DNA of 64,000 nucleotides. It comes from Luzula sylvatica. Its lineage: Eukaryota > Streptophyta > Magnoliopsida > Poales > Juncaceae. The position numbers and the translations under genes are program-made. The stretch is taken from the NCBI GenBank assembly GCA_946800325.1, contig OX326957.1:50566807-50630806 (forward strand), in the 5' to 3' direction. Of the stretch, positions 1 through 11,288 are shown one piece after another (the first letter of the stretch is position 1; each line of letters starts with the position of its first letter). The notes below the pieces were generated by a model. It ran no database searches. It was not told the origin of the DNA and saw only the letters and a list, made by a program, of their open reading frames with translations.

Positions 1-332
1 GCCGCCTGGATAATTATGCCGCGTAAAATTTTGTTGCTACTCTCCGTCGGTGAATTAACCGTCGTTAATATTATTTTTGGGACGGTATATTATATTGGGA
101 CGGCCCGTACTAAACAGTTGGGACAGTATATTATTTTTGGGACGGCCCATACTAAATTTTGGGACGGTATATTATTTTTGGGACGGCCCGTACTAAACTT
201 TTGGTACGGTATTTCATTTTAGGGACGGCCGGTACCAAAAAAGGACGCACATTGGGACGGCCCGTCCCTGTTCTGACAACAATTTTGGGACGGCCCGTCC
301 CTAATCAACAGATGTGTTGTAGACTTGTAGTG
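1..332. mobile_element. CACTA (En/Spm-type) transposon end
   Basis: The segment ends at 324-332 in CTTGTAGTG, whose reverse complement CACTACAAG is the hallmark terminus of plant CACTA elements. Inside it lies a dense subterminal array of GGGACGGCCCGT-type motifs at about 78, 139, 180, 223, 256 and 286. The last two are the palindrome GGGACGGCCCGTCCC. Arrays of short, partly inverted subterminal repeats are typical binding sites of CACTA transposases. No transposase is visible, and the other end lies outside the window. The short reading frames here are not genes. Confidence 0.8.
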
Positions 333-475
333 CATACACATACATGTGTAAGTTGAATATTTCTTTATGACACATACATATACAAGTGTAAGGGTAAGTG
401 TGCATGTTCAGATGTTCTTATCATCTCATATCATGACACATAATTTCTACATTATTAATATCATGACCCATAATG

Positions 476-477
<2 letters not shown>

Positions 478-521
<44 letters not shown>
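478..521. repeat. (TA)n microsatellite
   Basis: An uninterrupted run of about 22 TA units in AT-rich intergenic DNA, just past the CACTA terminus. Confidence 0.95.
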
Positions 522-524
<3 letters not shown>

Positions 525-599
525 ATCATGATATAAGATAACACATGATATCATCTAAATTTCACCATGATATTTATGACATTATAATCATGTCATTAA

Positions 600-1964
600 G
601 AGATTATAAATATACAAGTCAAATAAATCTTGTTAATTTTCTAAAACAAAATTTCTAAAACAAAATTTATTTTATTAAAAGTAAATTTATTTTGAAAATC
701 ATTAACAATAATATAATATACTATGAAAAAATATAAAATAAAATAATTAGTATATCATAATATAATATAATATAATAAATATCGTATAATAATATCGTAT
801 TATACAATAATATAAAATAATATCGTATAATATAATATAATATAATATTATATAATATAATATAACACGATATAATATAAAATAATATTATATATTATAA
901 CATAGTACAATATTATATAATATAATATAATAAACAATATAATATAGTGTAATATAAAATACTATAATATAATAATATTATATAAAATATTTTATAATAC
1001 AAAGAATATTATCCAGTAAAATATAATATAAAATAATATAATAGGATATAACATTACATAATAGGATATAAAATAGTATATTATAAATTAAAATACTATA
1101 AACATATATTTAATATATTATTTTATACTATATCATTATATTACAATAAAACGCTCTAATCATTTATTATTATTAATTATTTTTGTTTATTATATTTTAT
1201 TCATGACAATTATTAGTAATGATGATGTTGTAGTATTTTTTAATATATTATTTTTACAAATCCTATAGTAATACAAAGTATAGTAACTATATAAAACTAA
1301 CATGTTTGAATGCAAATAAGTAAATTTTAGAAATACTAACATAAAACAAAATAATATAATATAATATAATATAACATATCATGATAGGGTATAAAATAGT
1401 ATACTATAAAATAATATAATATACTATGAAAAATATAAAATAAAATAATTAGTATATCATAATATAATATAATATAATAAATATCGTATAATAATATCCT
1501 ATAATACAATAATATAATAATATAAAATAATATAATATAATATAACACGATATAATATAAAATAATATTATTATTATATATTATAACATAGTACAATAAT
1601 ATATAATATAATAAATAAACAATACAGTATAGTGTAATATAAAACACTATAATATAATAATATTCTATAATATTCTATAATACAAAAATATTATCCAGTA
1701 AAATATAATATAAAATAATATAATATAATATAACATTACATAATAGGATATAAAATAGTATATTATAAAATAAAATACTATAATCATATATTAAATATAT
1801 TATTTTATACTAGATCATTATATTACAGTAAAACGCTCGAATCATTTTTTATTATTAATTATTTTTGTTTATTATATTTTATTCATGATAATTATTAGTA
1901 ATGATGATGTTGTAGTATTTTTATAATAGTTCCTTACAGATTCCTACAAAAAAAATCATCAAAA
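600..1964. repeat. Two tandem copies of the ATAAT-rich repeat
   Basis: Two head-to-tail copies (about 640-1250, left-truncated, and 1255-1964) of the AT-rich sequence that recurs at 7617-8400 and inside the array at 19938-28317. Each has a core of TATAATATAATA-type runs. A more complex end follows, containing the motif ATTATTAGTAATGATGATG and then TAGTTCCTTA. The core begins near CATGTTTG and, in full copies, ends near CCAAACATTG, a weak 12 bp inverted pair, so a MITE-like origin is possible but not proven. No gene is seen. Confidence 0.7.
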
Positions 1965-3090
1965 AGTTAAGTTTTTTAGGAGAGCACTTTTCTATTCAAA
2001 TTTTACTCAAATCCTAGAACATAAAAAGAAAAGTTGGCTTCCAAACAACTTAGTCATATCTATATTTATCCAAATTCCAATTCAAAAAAAAATAATCATG
2101 AAAAATTTACTCACATTCAAACATCTGTCTAAAGAAGAAAACTGTAAACTAATTAGGGATGTTAGGGTTTATGAAAAAAGTCAACAGAGGAAAGAAACAT
2201 AAATAATGTAAATTGAAAAATTGATAATATAGAAATTATCAATAATATGGAAAGTAAAAAGATATAAAGTTAATTTTTAAAGGACAAGATATAATTTATA
2301 ATTTTTTAAAAAGGCAAATACGGATTTAGAATTTTTTAAACTAACAGTTTATAATTTAGAAATATATTTATAATTTTAAATTCGGGGCTCCGCGACGCAT
2401 GTGACGGGATAACCCGTGGGGCACGGGGCAGGGTAACCCGTGGGATGGGACTATCTATCTCCATACCCATCCCATCCCCGCATCCGGGGCAAATTCCTCA
2501 CCCCATCCCCACCCTGCAGGGCAAGTAATCGGGGATTTCCCGTCCCATTCGGGTCGGGTCCTCACGGGGATGGGGATTCCCCACTCCCATTGACATCCCT
2601 AATTAAAGTTGGTGAAAATTGTCCTCAATTTGCCTCATAATGTTATTTTCAATTAAATTTTTATTTTTAATTTGATTATTTTAATTGAAATTTAATTCAT
2701 TAGACCACTGATTAGTTTAATTAGAAATTAATTAATTGAACTTTTAATTGTATTTTATTAATAAAAAGAAATTTGAGTGTAAATTGGAGATAATTTTCAC
2801 CCAACTTTCATTGGGAACATCATCATGTTGGGTGAAATTGGGGGCCACGGTAGAAAGCCTCTTTTAAAAATGTGTTTGATTTGAGAGTAATGAACACATC
2901 GTCCAGTATTAATTATGTCAATGTTTGGTTTGGAAATAGAGAAACAAAAAGAAATGGAAATGAAGTAATGAACATATCATCTAGTATTAAATGGAGATGG
3001 TGGTAATATGTGTTTATAAAAAAAAAATTATTTCCAAAAATATCATATTTAAAAAATATATGTTTAAAATATATTGTATTTAAAAATTGG
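1965..3090. repeat. Segment duplicated from 9862-10960, with a half hAT-like element
   Basis: Colinear and nearly identical with 9862-10960. The GC-rich stretch 2385-2603 is the right end of the hAT-like element found complete at 9503-10465, ending CCATTGACATCCCT and then AATTAAAGTT. The left end of that element is missing, so this copy arose by duplication of a segment that already held the element. The proline-rich frame across 2440-2640 is a by-product of C/G-rich transposon sequence. No gene is seen. Confidence 0.75.
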
Positions 3091-4046
3091 GGAATTTCTT
3101 ACATATCCTTCTAAAATTTGACAATTACAAATTTATCCCTCTAAAATAACTAATTACATATATACCCTCTTTAAATTCAACTAGTATCATATTTATCCAC
3201 CGAAAACTTATAAATATTAAACTTATCCCTACCGTTACATATCTGTTAAATTTACTGTTATTTCAAATTCTAAATTCAATTAAAATATCAAATACATATT
3301 TGTTTCTTTAGCCCAGCGAGTCACTAGAGTCTCCAGTACCTTCTCTCTTTCTTCATTTTTTCACGGTTTGCCTTGCTCTTTTGTTTTCTCTGAAGAACTG
3401 GAGGAGTAACACCAACTCACTCGCCACCTCTTTTCTCTCCTCTTTACCTCTATTTGCACGTGTATTTCCTTGCCTCCCCCGTTGTCTTTCTCTTCTCCTC
3501 ATAAATTATCCTTAAATTATGACGAGAATTGTTGCCATTTGAAAAAAAAAAAAATCAAGATTAACAAGATAATGAACATCATTCATTGGAGCTTTCGAAA
3601 CCGCTTTTATTGAATCACAAGAAATGGAGTATTTGAGCCAGAAATGGAGCTTTCGAGACCGTTTTTATTGAATCGCAAAAAATGGAATATTCGAGCCAGA
3701 AATGGAGCTTTGGAGACCCATGAAGTTAGACATTTATCAATTTCACTTATCTACAGAACTGGAAAAAAACAAATAAGATGAATAATGAAATTTGTGTAAA
3801 AGATATTAAAGAAACAATATTTACCTGAATTCTCGCACCTCTTTGTTCTAGCTTCTAACATCATTTTCTCAAATTCAAATGTAGATATTATTAGCTGAGT
3901 TTAATATAACACCAATAACAATAATAAATCAAAATCAAAATATCGTATTGATTAAGATCATTTGGATCTTATACAATTCAAATATACTGAATCTCCTCCC
4001 CATACTAACAAAAGTAAAGCAAATTAACATAGTAAAACAATATGTG
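3091..4046. other. Intergenic, with a 58 bp tandem repeat
   Basis: 3110-3290 is pyrimidine-rich AT DNA. 3587-3720 holds two and a fraction copies of a 58 bp direct repeat, starting at about 3587, 3645 and 3703, each beginning TGGAGCTTT. No convincing coding exon was found. On the minus strand a short splice-donor-like sequence occurs at about 3825, but it cannot be tied to a gene. Confidence 0.55.
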
Positions 4047-4143
4047 AAATTTTTTGTGTGGGAAGGGCCACCACAGTAGCTTGCTACTGGGTCCTTCGAG
4101 CGTCGCCCTTGCGTTGCACTACTGCTTGGGCCTGGCGCGCCCC
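4047..4143 (+). pseudogene. U2 snRNA pseudogene, 3' half only
   Basis: Matches the 3' half of the complete U2 gene at 17879-18074, from just after the Sm-site region through the 3' stem-loops and the terminal CTGGCGCGCCCC. The first roughly 100 bases of U2 are absent, including the branch-site recognition sequence, and so are the promoter elements. The sequence upstream of about 4046 is unrelated. The break coincides with the left border of duplicated block A, so the duplication (or a later deletion) cut through the snRNA gene. It should not give functional U2. Confidence 0.9.
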
Positions 4144-4331
4144 TACCACTTCCAATTCTAAGTTTTTTTGCTGATATTTCGTAATTAATGAATGTTGTAT
4201 TTACATAATTAACTTTGCTAATCTTCTTGTCAGATTTAAAAACACTTGGTAACAAATTACATAATTCAAATTTATTGTCGAATATTATTACAAATTGTTC
4301 ATCGAAAATTACACAACACCGCCGAGAAAAA

Positions 4332-5551
4332 TCATAGTACGAAAGAGCTCAAAGTTGAAGAATCGAGCCCCTTTGAGAAAAAGGCTTTCATGTATTCAGA
4401 CATGAGAAATTGCCGGTACAGTGGAGGATTCTCGTCAGATAACAGCTCTTTAATCGGGCCGAAAAACTTTCCCCCCTCGTTACTCGGACTCACAAAAGTC
4501 GCAATCGAAATCCTAGGCCCCTTTGAACTCGCGATAACTCTATGCTCAACACTCTTGAACTTGTCATTACTAACCATCTATGTTTTTTTTTTAATGAAAA
4601 ATCACAATCATGAATCTTCATGACAATTCATAAAAACTGTACAAAATATAATACCTGTAAAATATCACCGACATTAACTACCAATGCACCATGAATAGGC
4701 GTGACTTGAATCCAATGGCCTTGGTGACGGACTTGGAGACCACCAAGTTCGTCTTGGAGAAGAAAGTTGAGAAAAGATGGATCGGTGTGAGGACTCGTGC
4801 CAAGTGTCAGCTCCGGCTGTGGACACGGAGGATAATAGTGCCCAACGATGGTTTGTGTTTCTGCACAATCCATGCCGCTTATACGTTCGCAAGAGATTCC
4901 AAGCGATTCTGATAGTAACTTGTACAATGTTTCTCCTACTTGAAGTATATTCTCTCTGTACTCCATTATCGTCTCTCTGAAAAGGTTAGCTTGAGTAATT
5001 TGTTAATATCAGTATAATTTGATTTCGAGGGTTTTGATCTTTGCTAACCTGCATACCGGAGGAATCTCCTTTGGGTCTAGTGAGCCATCAAACACACAAA
5101 TGAACGAGTCACGCCAATTGGCAGCACTCAATTGATACAAGCTCAAATTGGAGGCGTACCTCACTTTCTTCGTCGTGTCTCGGCTATAAAGCTTCTCCTT
5201 GACCTCGCGATCGCCCTCGTGAAACCCTTTGATTACTTCAATCACATCATCCATTAATCCAATCGGTACACCGTGATTCACCAACTGAAAGAACCCCCAA
5301 GAAGCGGATGCGCGATACACCTCATCGACGATCTTTTTATAGCTCTCTTCATCTTCGTTGATCGATTTGAGATCAATGATTGGGACATGGATATCGGGAG
5401 GGACGATTTGAGATGGATTTGGGAGGAGTTCTCGAGGCTGAACAAAGAAAGGCGGGATTTTTGTTATGCCTGAATCAACTAGGCCTTTTACACCGGATTT
5501 TGAGTCATCGAATTGTTTGAATTCATTCAACCTTTCTTTTGATGCTGCCAT
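4332..5551 (-). CDS. 2-oxoglutarate/Fe(II)-dependent dioxygenase, copy 1
   Basis: Exons on the minus strand: 5551-5049, 4976-4655, 4577-4332, giving 356 codons with GT...AG introns. It is a soluble non-haem iron oxygenase of the plant family containing 'ACC oxidase homolog' proteins. Such enzymes couple oxidation of a small molecule to conversion of 2-oxoglutarate to succinate. Exon 1 holds the DIOX_N region, with the motif [12 protein letters not shown] near residue 90. Exon 2 has the first two iron ligands in SPHTDPS (HxD). Exon 3 has the distal histidine in VEHRV and the 2-oxoglutarate-binding RxS in RIS. Length is normal for the family. I start at 5551 rather than the upstream in-frame ATG at 5620, because the shorter N-terminus fits family members. 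The substrate cannot be read from the sequence. Exon 1 is identical in protein to the copy at 18262-19481; exons 2 and 3 differ at a few residues. Confidence 0.92.
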
Positions 5552-5843
5552 TTCTATCCTGTTGTTAGAGCTCCCGAGTGTTGAAATTTGTATATCTTGA
5601 TGATAGATACAAAAGCTCACAAATGACCAAAATACTTTTTAAATTTTGTTTTAAGAAAAACAAACTTCTCTCTCTTATACTATAAATTGCATTGTATTGC
5701 ATCTCTCCAGTAGAGTCCCTTTCAGCCTTCCTTTCATTTTCACCATGTGAGCACGTTTCTCTTCATGTTTCTATCAATGGATAAGTAGTGGTGGGTCTGG
5801 TTACTGGTGAGAGCATTGTCCAATGCCAGAATAAGTAGTAGTG

Positions 5844-6359
5844 GGGCATGTTTGGGAGGTGGAATATTGGAGTGGAATGGAACTTTAAATCTCCTCAAAT
5901 CGAGATTCTTTATTTGGTGTGAGAATTAAAATGGAACTAATTAGTTCTAGAAAAATATTTTTCCCCAATCCTAGTGAAATGAAATTCTCTCAAAATGGTG
6001 GAATTTCAAAGTGGAGAATTTCATTAACAAACAAGTAAAAACACCTAATCAACATTATATTGTAATTATTATATTAATACAATTAAAATAATATTATATA
6101 TTATAATTATAATAATCATATAAAACAATATTATTATGTCTATATAATTAGTATAATATTTATTTTAATTTATTATAAATAATATTATTATATGAATAAC
6201 ATATAATATTATAATAATAAAATAATTATATTTGAATTATGTAATAATTTTATTATAATAATAAAATTACATTATAATTATTATTTTTATATAAATAATA
6301 ATAATAATAGTAATAATAATAATAATAATAACAATAATAATAATAATAATAATAATAAC

Positions 6360-6421
<62 letters not shown>

Positions 6422-7151
6422 TATTAATTTATATTAAAGTGGAGCAAAAGTTTATAATCAAATAATAACTATACTGTGATTGTTAAATCTATAAAATTAA
6501 TATAATACTATATATTATTATAATAATAATAATAAAATTTATGATAATTATATTATATGAATATAATGTTATATATTTTATTATAAAGAATGTTATTATA
6601 TGGATAAAATATAATATTATAATAATATATCAATGCATTTAATAATATTATATTATTATTATATATTAATAATCTTATTATATGTGTAATATTATTTTAT
6701 TATAATAATATAATTATTTTATTATTTTCAAATCTATATAATTAATGTAGTATATTGTACTAAGATAATAATTATTATAGTAATTATGCGGATATAATAA
6801 AATGTTATAATAATAAAACAATACATTTAATATTATTATAGTAATAATATAATATTATATTAATTATATGAATATTATAATTATAATGTAATTATTTTAT
6901 TCATATAATAATATTATATGAATATAATGGGTTTACAATTGCTAGTAATATAGTAATTATATTATAATTATAATAATGAAATTCCAATTTCAAAATTCCA
7001 AATTTTCTAAACAACCAAACAAAGAATTATATTTTCCAGCATATTATAATTTAGACATCCAAACAAACTATGGAATTATTATTTCCAGAAAAATTTTCTC
7101 CTCCACCTTATAATCCAATTCCACTCTACTAATTCCACTTGCCAAACGGGC
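5844..7151. mobile_element. Non-autonomous TIR DNA transposon, 1.3 kb
   Basis: Present in block A and absent from the matching site of block B (about 19776). The left end reads GGGGCATGTTTGGGAGGTGG and the right end, reverse-complemented, reads GCCCGTTTGGCAAGTGG. These imperfect inverted ends continue inward through GAGTGGAAT on both sides. AGTG flanks both sides (5840-5843 and 7152-7155) as a possible short target duplication. The interior is almost pure A/T with no coding capacity. Superfamily (hAT or PIF/Harbinger) not decided. Confidence 0.75.
6294..6421. repeat. (TAA)n/(TTA)n microsatellite
   Basis: About 30 AAT/TAA units switch to about 10 TTA units at roughly 6390. The junction is therefore a perfect AT palindrome able to form a hairpin. 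It lies inside the 5844-7151 element. Confidence 0.9.
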
Positions 7152-7437
7152 AGTGGTGCGAGCATTTGTGGATCTTGACAGGATATTTTAGAAGACAAAC
7201 ACAAACAGTAAAATTTATCGTTATTATAGTAACACTGGATCATTAGTTATATGCACTGTTTTGCATAAAAAATGAAAGAGCCAAAACTCTCTGGCCTTAC
7301 TGTTCTACGAAAATCTTGGTTTCCAAGGCCATCCGGTCCCTACACTACATAGATTCGTCCTGGTCCAATGTCAGATTAAGGACTTGTTTGGATGTACAAG
7401 AAATTCATAATTTAGGAAAGGTAACTTCTAGGATTAG

Positions 7438-7587
7438 CACCAATGGTCTTTTGGGCCAGCGGTAAACTATTTAGCACAAGATAGCAAAAGTCAAGGGTTC
7501 AACCTCCATTGGTATCACAAATAAAAAAAAATAAAACCAATAATATTCATGTTTCATGGATTAGGTTTCACTTCAAAAAAAAAAAAA
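7438..7587 (+). mobile_element. tRNA-derived SINE with 15 bp target duplication
   Basis: A 150 bp insert flanked by perfect 15 bp direct repeats AACTTCTAGGATTAG (7423-7437 and 7588-7602). It has an A-box-like sequence (GGCCAGCGGTAAACT, about 7454-7468), a B-box-like sequence (GGTTCAACCTCC, about 7497-7508) and ends in a long A tract. These are the marks of a Pol III-transcribed SINE mobilised by LINE machinery. The intact A tract and identical target duplication suggest a young insertion. Block B lacks this region through a larger deletion, so B cannot be used as an empty-site control. Confidence 0.88.
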
Positions 7588-7610
7588 AACTTCTAGGATT
7601 AGTAGTTGAG

Positions 7611-9492
7611 TTTTACAAATCCTGTAGTAATACAAAGTATAGTAACTATATAAAACTAGCATGTTTGGATGCAAATAAGTAAAATTTTAGAAATACTAAC
7701 ATAAAACAAAATAATATAATATAACATATCATGATAGGGTATAAAATAGTATACTATGAAATAATATAATATACTATGAAAAAATATAAAATAAAATAAT
7801 TAGTATATCATAATATCATATAATATAATAAATATCATATAATAATATCGTATAATACAATAATATAATAATATAAAATAATATCGTATAATATAATATA
7901 ATATAAAATAATATTATTATTATATATTATAACATAGTACAATATAATATAATATAATAAACAATACAATATAGTATAATATAATAATATTATATATAAT
8001 ATTCTATAATACAAAAAATATTATCCAGTGAAAATTAATATAAAATAATATAATATAATATAACATTACATAATAGGATATAAAATAGTATATTATAAAT
8101 TAAAATACTATAATCATATATTTAATATATTATTTTATACTATATCATTATATTACAGTAAAACGCTCTAATCATTTTTTTGTTATTGATTATTGTTGTT
8201 TATTATATTTTATTCATGACAATTATTAGTAATGATGATGTTGTAGTATTTTTATAATAGTTCCTTACATATTCCTACAAAAAATTCATCAAAAAGTTAA
8301 GTTTTGAAGGAGAGCACTTTTCTATTCAAATTTACTATAAATTCCTTAACTAAAAAATACTTAATCTAATCCTAAAACACATCCAAACATTGAATTAGTG
8401 AAGTCAAGGAATTATTTCCTAAACTACATTTTACTTGAAATTCCTTGGTGGTGCAAGCATTGTACAGTAAAGGCGTTAAGATTTGGAATGCTGAGAATTA
8501 TATAACTCGAGGCAAAAATACGTATGCCTAAAACACATTTTTTACATCTTGGAGCATTTAATAATTCGATATAATTAACAGCAAAATAAAAAAACAAGAT
8601 AACAAATGAAAGCAACACTTGGAGGATAAATTGGAGACATATAGACTAATTAATGGGTGTTACAAAGGCCAACTAGTTTAAAAAGACACGTGAAAAATAA
8701 TTTCCTCGATTAGAAAAGGGAAAGATATCACAGTTCATCATGAGGGGGGAATAGAAACCACAAATGAAAATAAGTACTCGAGGGTATAATTGTAATATGT
8801 TTGTAGTTAGATTTGACAGAAATTTAATAAGTTTTGATTTGAATTTGATTTGATTTTAAAGAGAATAAAAATGATATTTCTAATTTTAGAGAGAAACACA
8901 TGATATTTTAACACCTAAGAATGACATACTAGAAATTCTATTTTAAATTGATAATTATAATTTAAAATTTTTTACTTACGAGTAATTCTACACAATATGC
9001 TATCGCTGCATAATTGACAGCAGAATATTAATCATATGTTAATTATTACATTCACATTACAAAATTTAACTTATTTCAATCTAAATTATACATCTCATCA
9101 TACTGCTGTCGATTGAGTACGTTGGATAAAATTACTCATTTACTCACACCTTTCTTATATGCATAATGCACTAGTGTACAAATCTAACATATTAGATAAT
9201 GATTAATACAGTATACTACAACTTTATCAATTACAAATGTTAAATATAAAATCATAATCATAACCTACTTTCGTATTTCCATATGTAATTAGTACACAAA
9301 TTAATATTAATTAAGTTAATTAAAAATTTTAATAGATTTATGGCCTACGTACTGAATTTATAAAAATATAAAAAAGATACAGGCTTTTTAAAGACTTGGT
9401 CCATGGGCCGAGTACAATATCAGATGGCTTTTTAAAAAAGGAATATTATGTTATGTTTCTCAATTTCACCCAATTTTTTTTGATGAGTCACC
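7611..9492. repeat. Block A intergenic repeat unit
   Basis: 7617-8400 is one copy of the ATAAT-rich repeat. 8400-9430 is the complex flank shared with block B, for example TGGTGGTGCAAGCATTGTA at about 8450, which recurs in each array unit. Here the unit continues past about 8924 into a sequence found again only at 28400-28960. In the array that point is instead joined to a new unit start. This single-copy arrangement is the likely ancestral state of the array at 19938-28317. No gene was found. Confidence 0.7.
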
Positions 9493-9502
9493 AATTAAAG
9501 TT

Positions 9503-10465
9503 AGGGATGTCAATGGAGCGGGTCGGGGTCGGGGCAAATACTCCCCATACCCGCCCCGCCTTTCGCGGGGATTCCCCGTCCCAAACCCCGTTTAATTCAC
9601 GGACAAATTTTTGCCCCATCCCCGCCCCGCGGGGATACCCGTCCCCGTTGGGAACCCAATGACCCGCCAAATTGAGATAAAAATCGAAAATTTATTTTAT
9701 TTAATACTTAAAAATAATTACTCAAATCTAAAATATCATAGAATTGCAATTCAAAGAAACATAAAAAATAACAACCAAATATAATTGTTTAAACCATTCA
9801 ATATGTCATGCAAATTTAATACAAATATTACTCAAATCCTAAAACATAAATGTCTTTTGAAAATTTTACTCAAATCCTAGAACATAAAAAGAAAAGTTGG
9901 CCTCCAAACAACTTAGTCATATCTATATTTATCCAAATTCCAATTCAAACAAAATAATCATGAAAAATTTACTCACATTCAAACCTCTGTCTAAAGAAGA
10001 AAAATTTAAACTAATTAGGGATGTTAGGGTTTATGAGAAAAGTCAATAGAGGAAAGAAACATAAATAATGTAAATTGAAAAATTGTTAATATAGAAATTA
10101 TCAATAATATGGAAAGTAAAAAGATATAAAGTAAATTTTTAAAGGACAAGATATAATTTATAATTTTTTAAAAAGGCAAGTACATATTTAGAATTTTTTA
10201 AACTAACAGTTTATAATTTAGAAATATATTTATAATAATTTTAAATTCGGGGCTCTGCGACGCATGTGACGGGATAACCCGTGAGGCACGGGGTAGGGTA
10301 ACCCGTGGGGCGGGGCTATCTATCCCCATACCCATCTCATCCCCGCATCCGGGGCAAATTCCTCATCCCATCCCCACCCTGCGGGGCAAGTAATCGGGGA
10401 TTCCCCGTCCCATTCGGGTCGGGTCCCCACGGGGATGGGGTTTCCCCACCCCCATTGACATCTCT
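9503..10465. mobile_element. hAT-like non-autonomous element
   Basis: Ends are inverted: AGGGATGTCAATGG at the left and, reverse-complemented, AGAGATGTCAATGG at the right. AATTAAAGTT is repeated immediately outside both ends (9493-9502 and 10466-10475). hAT elements make 8 bp duplications. Here the exact TIR/TSD border is ambiguous by two bases because the terminal TT/AA can belong to either. Both ends carry GC-rich runs of GGGGCGGGG type, unlike the AT-rich surroundings. No transposase is visible. A right-end fragment sits at 2385-2603. Confidence 0.72.
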
Positions 10466-11288
10466 AATTAAAGTTGGTGAAAATTGTCCTCAATTTGCAT
10501 CATAATGTTGTTTTCAATTAAATTTTTATTTTTAATTTGATTATTTTAATTGAAATTTAATTCATTAGACAACTGATTAGTTTAATTAGAAATTAATTAA
10601 TTGAACTTTTAATTGTATTTTATTAATAGAAAGAAATTTGAGTGCAAATTGAAGATAATTTTCACCCAACTTTCATTGGGAACATCATCATGTTGGGTGA
10701 AATTGGGGAGCATGGTAGAAAGCCTCTTTTAAAAATGTGTTTGATTTGAGAGTAATGAACACATCGTCCAGTATTAATTATGTCAATGTTTGGTTTGGAA
10801 ATAGAGAAACAAAAAGAAATGGAAATGAAGTAATGAACATATCATCTAGTATTAAATGGAGATGGTGGTAATATGTGTCTATAAAAAAAAAATTATTTCC
10901 AAAAATATCATATTTAAAAAAATATATGTTTAAAATATATTGTATTTAAAAATTTATGTAATCATATTTTTTGCAACTAATTTGTTGTTTTCATATAAAT
11001 TATTTTTAAAATAAAAATTAATATAATACATACATATAACTATATCCTTTATCTTTCATTCTCTCTCTCTGAACAAAACATATATCAGATATTTTTTTCT
11101 TTTTGGTACTTTCATTACCGTATCTTTCTTCCTTCCTTAATATCTAAGACTTGCTTGGTTTGGAGATAAAAGAGGAAATGGAAGAAAAAAAAAGGAATAG
11201 AAATATCACGGTTAAAATATTAGTATCCATGTTTGATTTGGAGAAAATAGAAGAAAGGGTCAATCGAGAGTCTCGATTCGAGACAATA
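10466..11288. repeat. Block A right flank, shared with 2603-3090 and 28965-29533
   Basis: Intergenic AT-rich sequence without genes. It is colinear with 2603-3090 (left copy) and, from about 10720, with block B at 28965-29533. Homology to block B stops at GAGACAATA (about 11288 and 29532), which sets the right border of the large duplication. Confidence 0.7.

Noticed and set aside
1336..1647. Tyr/Ile/Leu-rich minus-strand frames in ATAAT runs (also 22373, 24818, 27415)
   Set aside because: They are produced by low-complexity TATAATA repeats, recur in every copy of the repeat with different breaks, and have no domain or codon bias.
2440..2640. Pro/Gly-rich frame, also at 10305-10505
   Set aside because: It lies in the GC-rich end of the hAT-like element and is duplicated with it.
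5552..5620. Upstream in-frame ATG for dioxygenase copy 1 (and the matching extension in copy 2)
   Set aside because: The added N-terminus does not resemble the family, lies in the probable 5' UTR, and differs in extent between the two copies; the ATG at 5551/19481 fits family starts.
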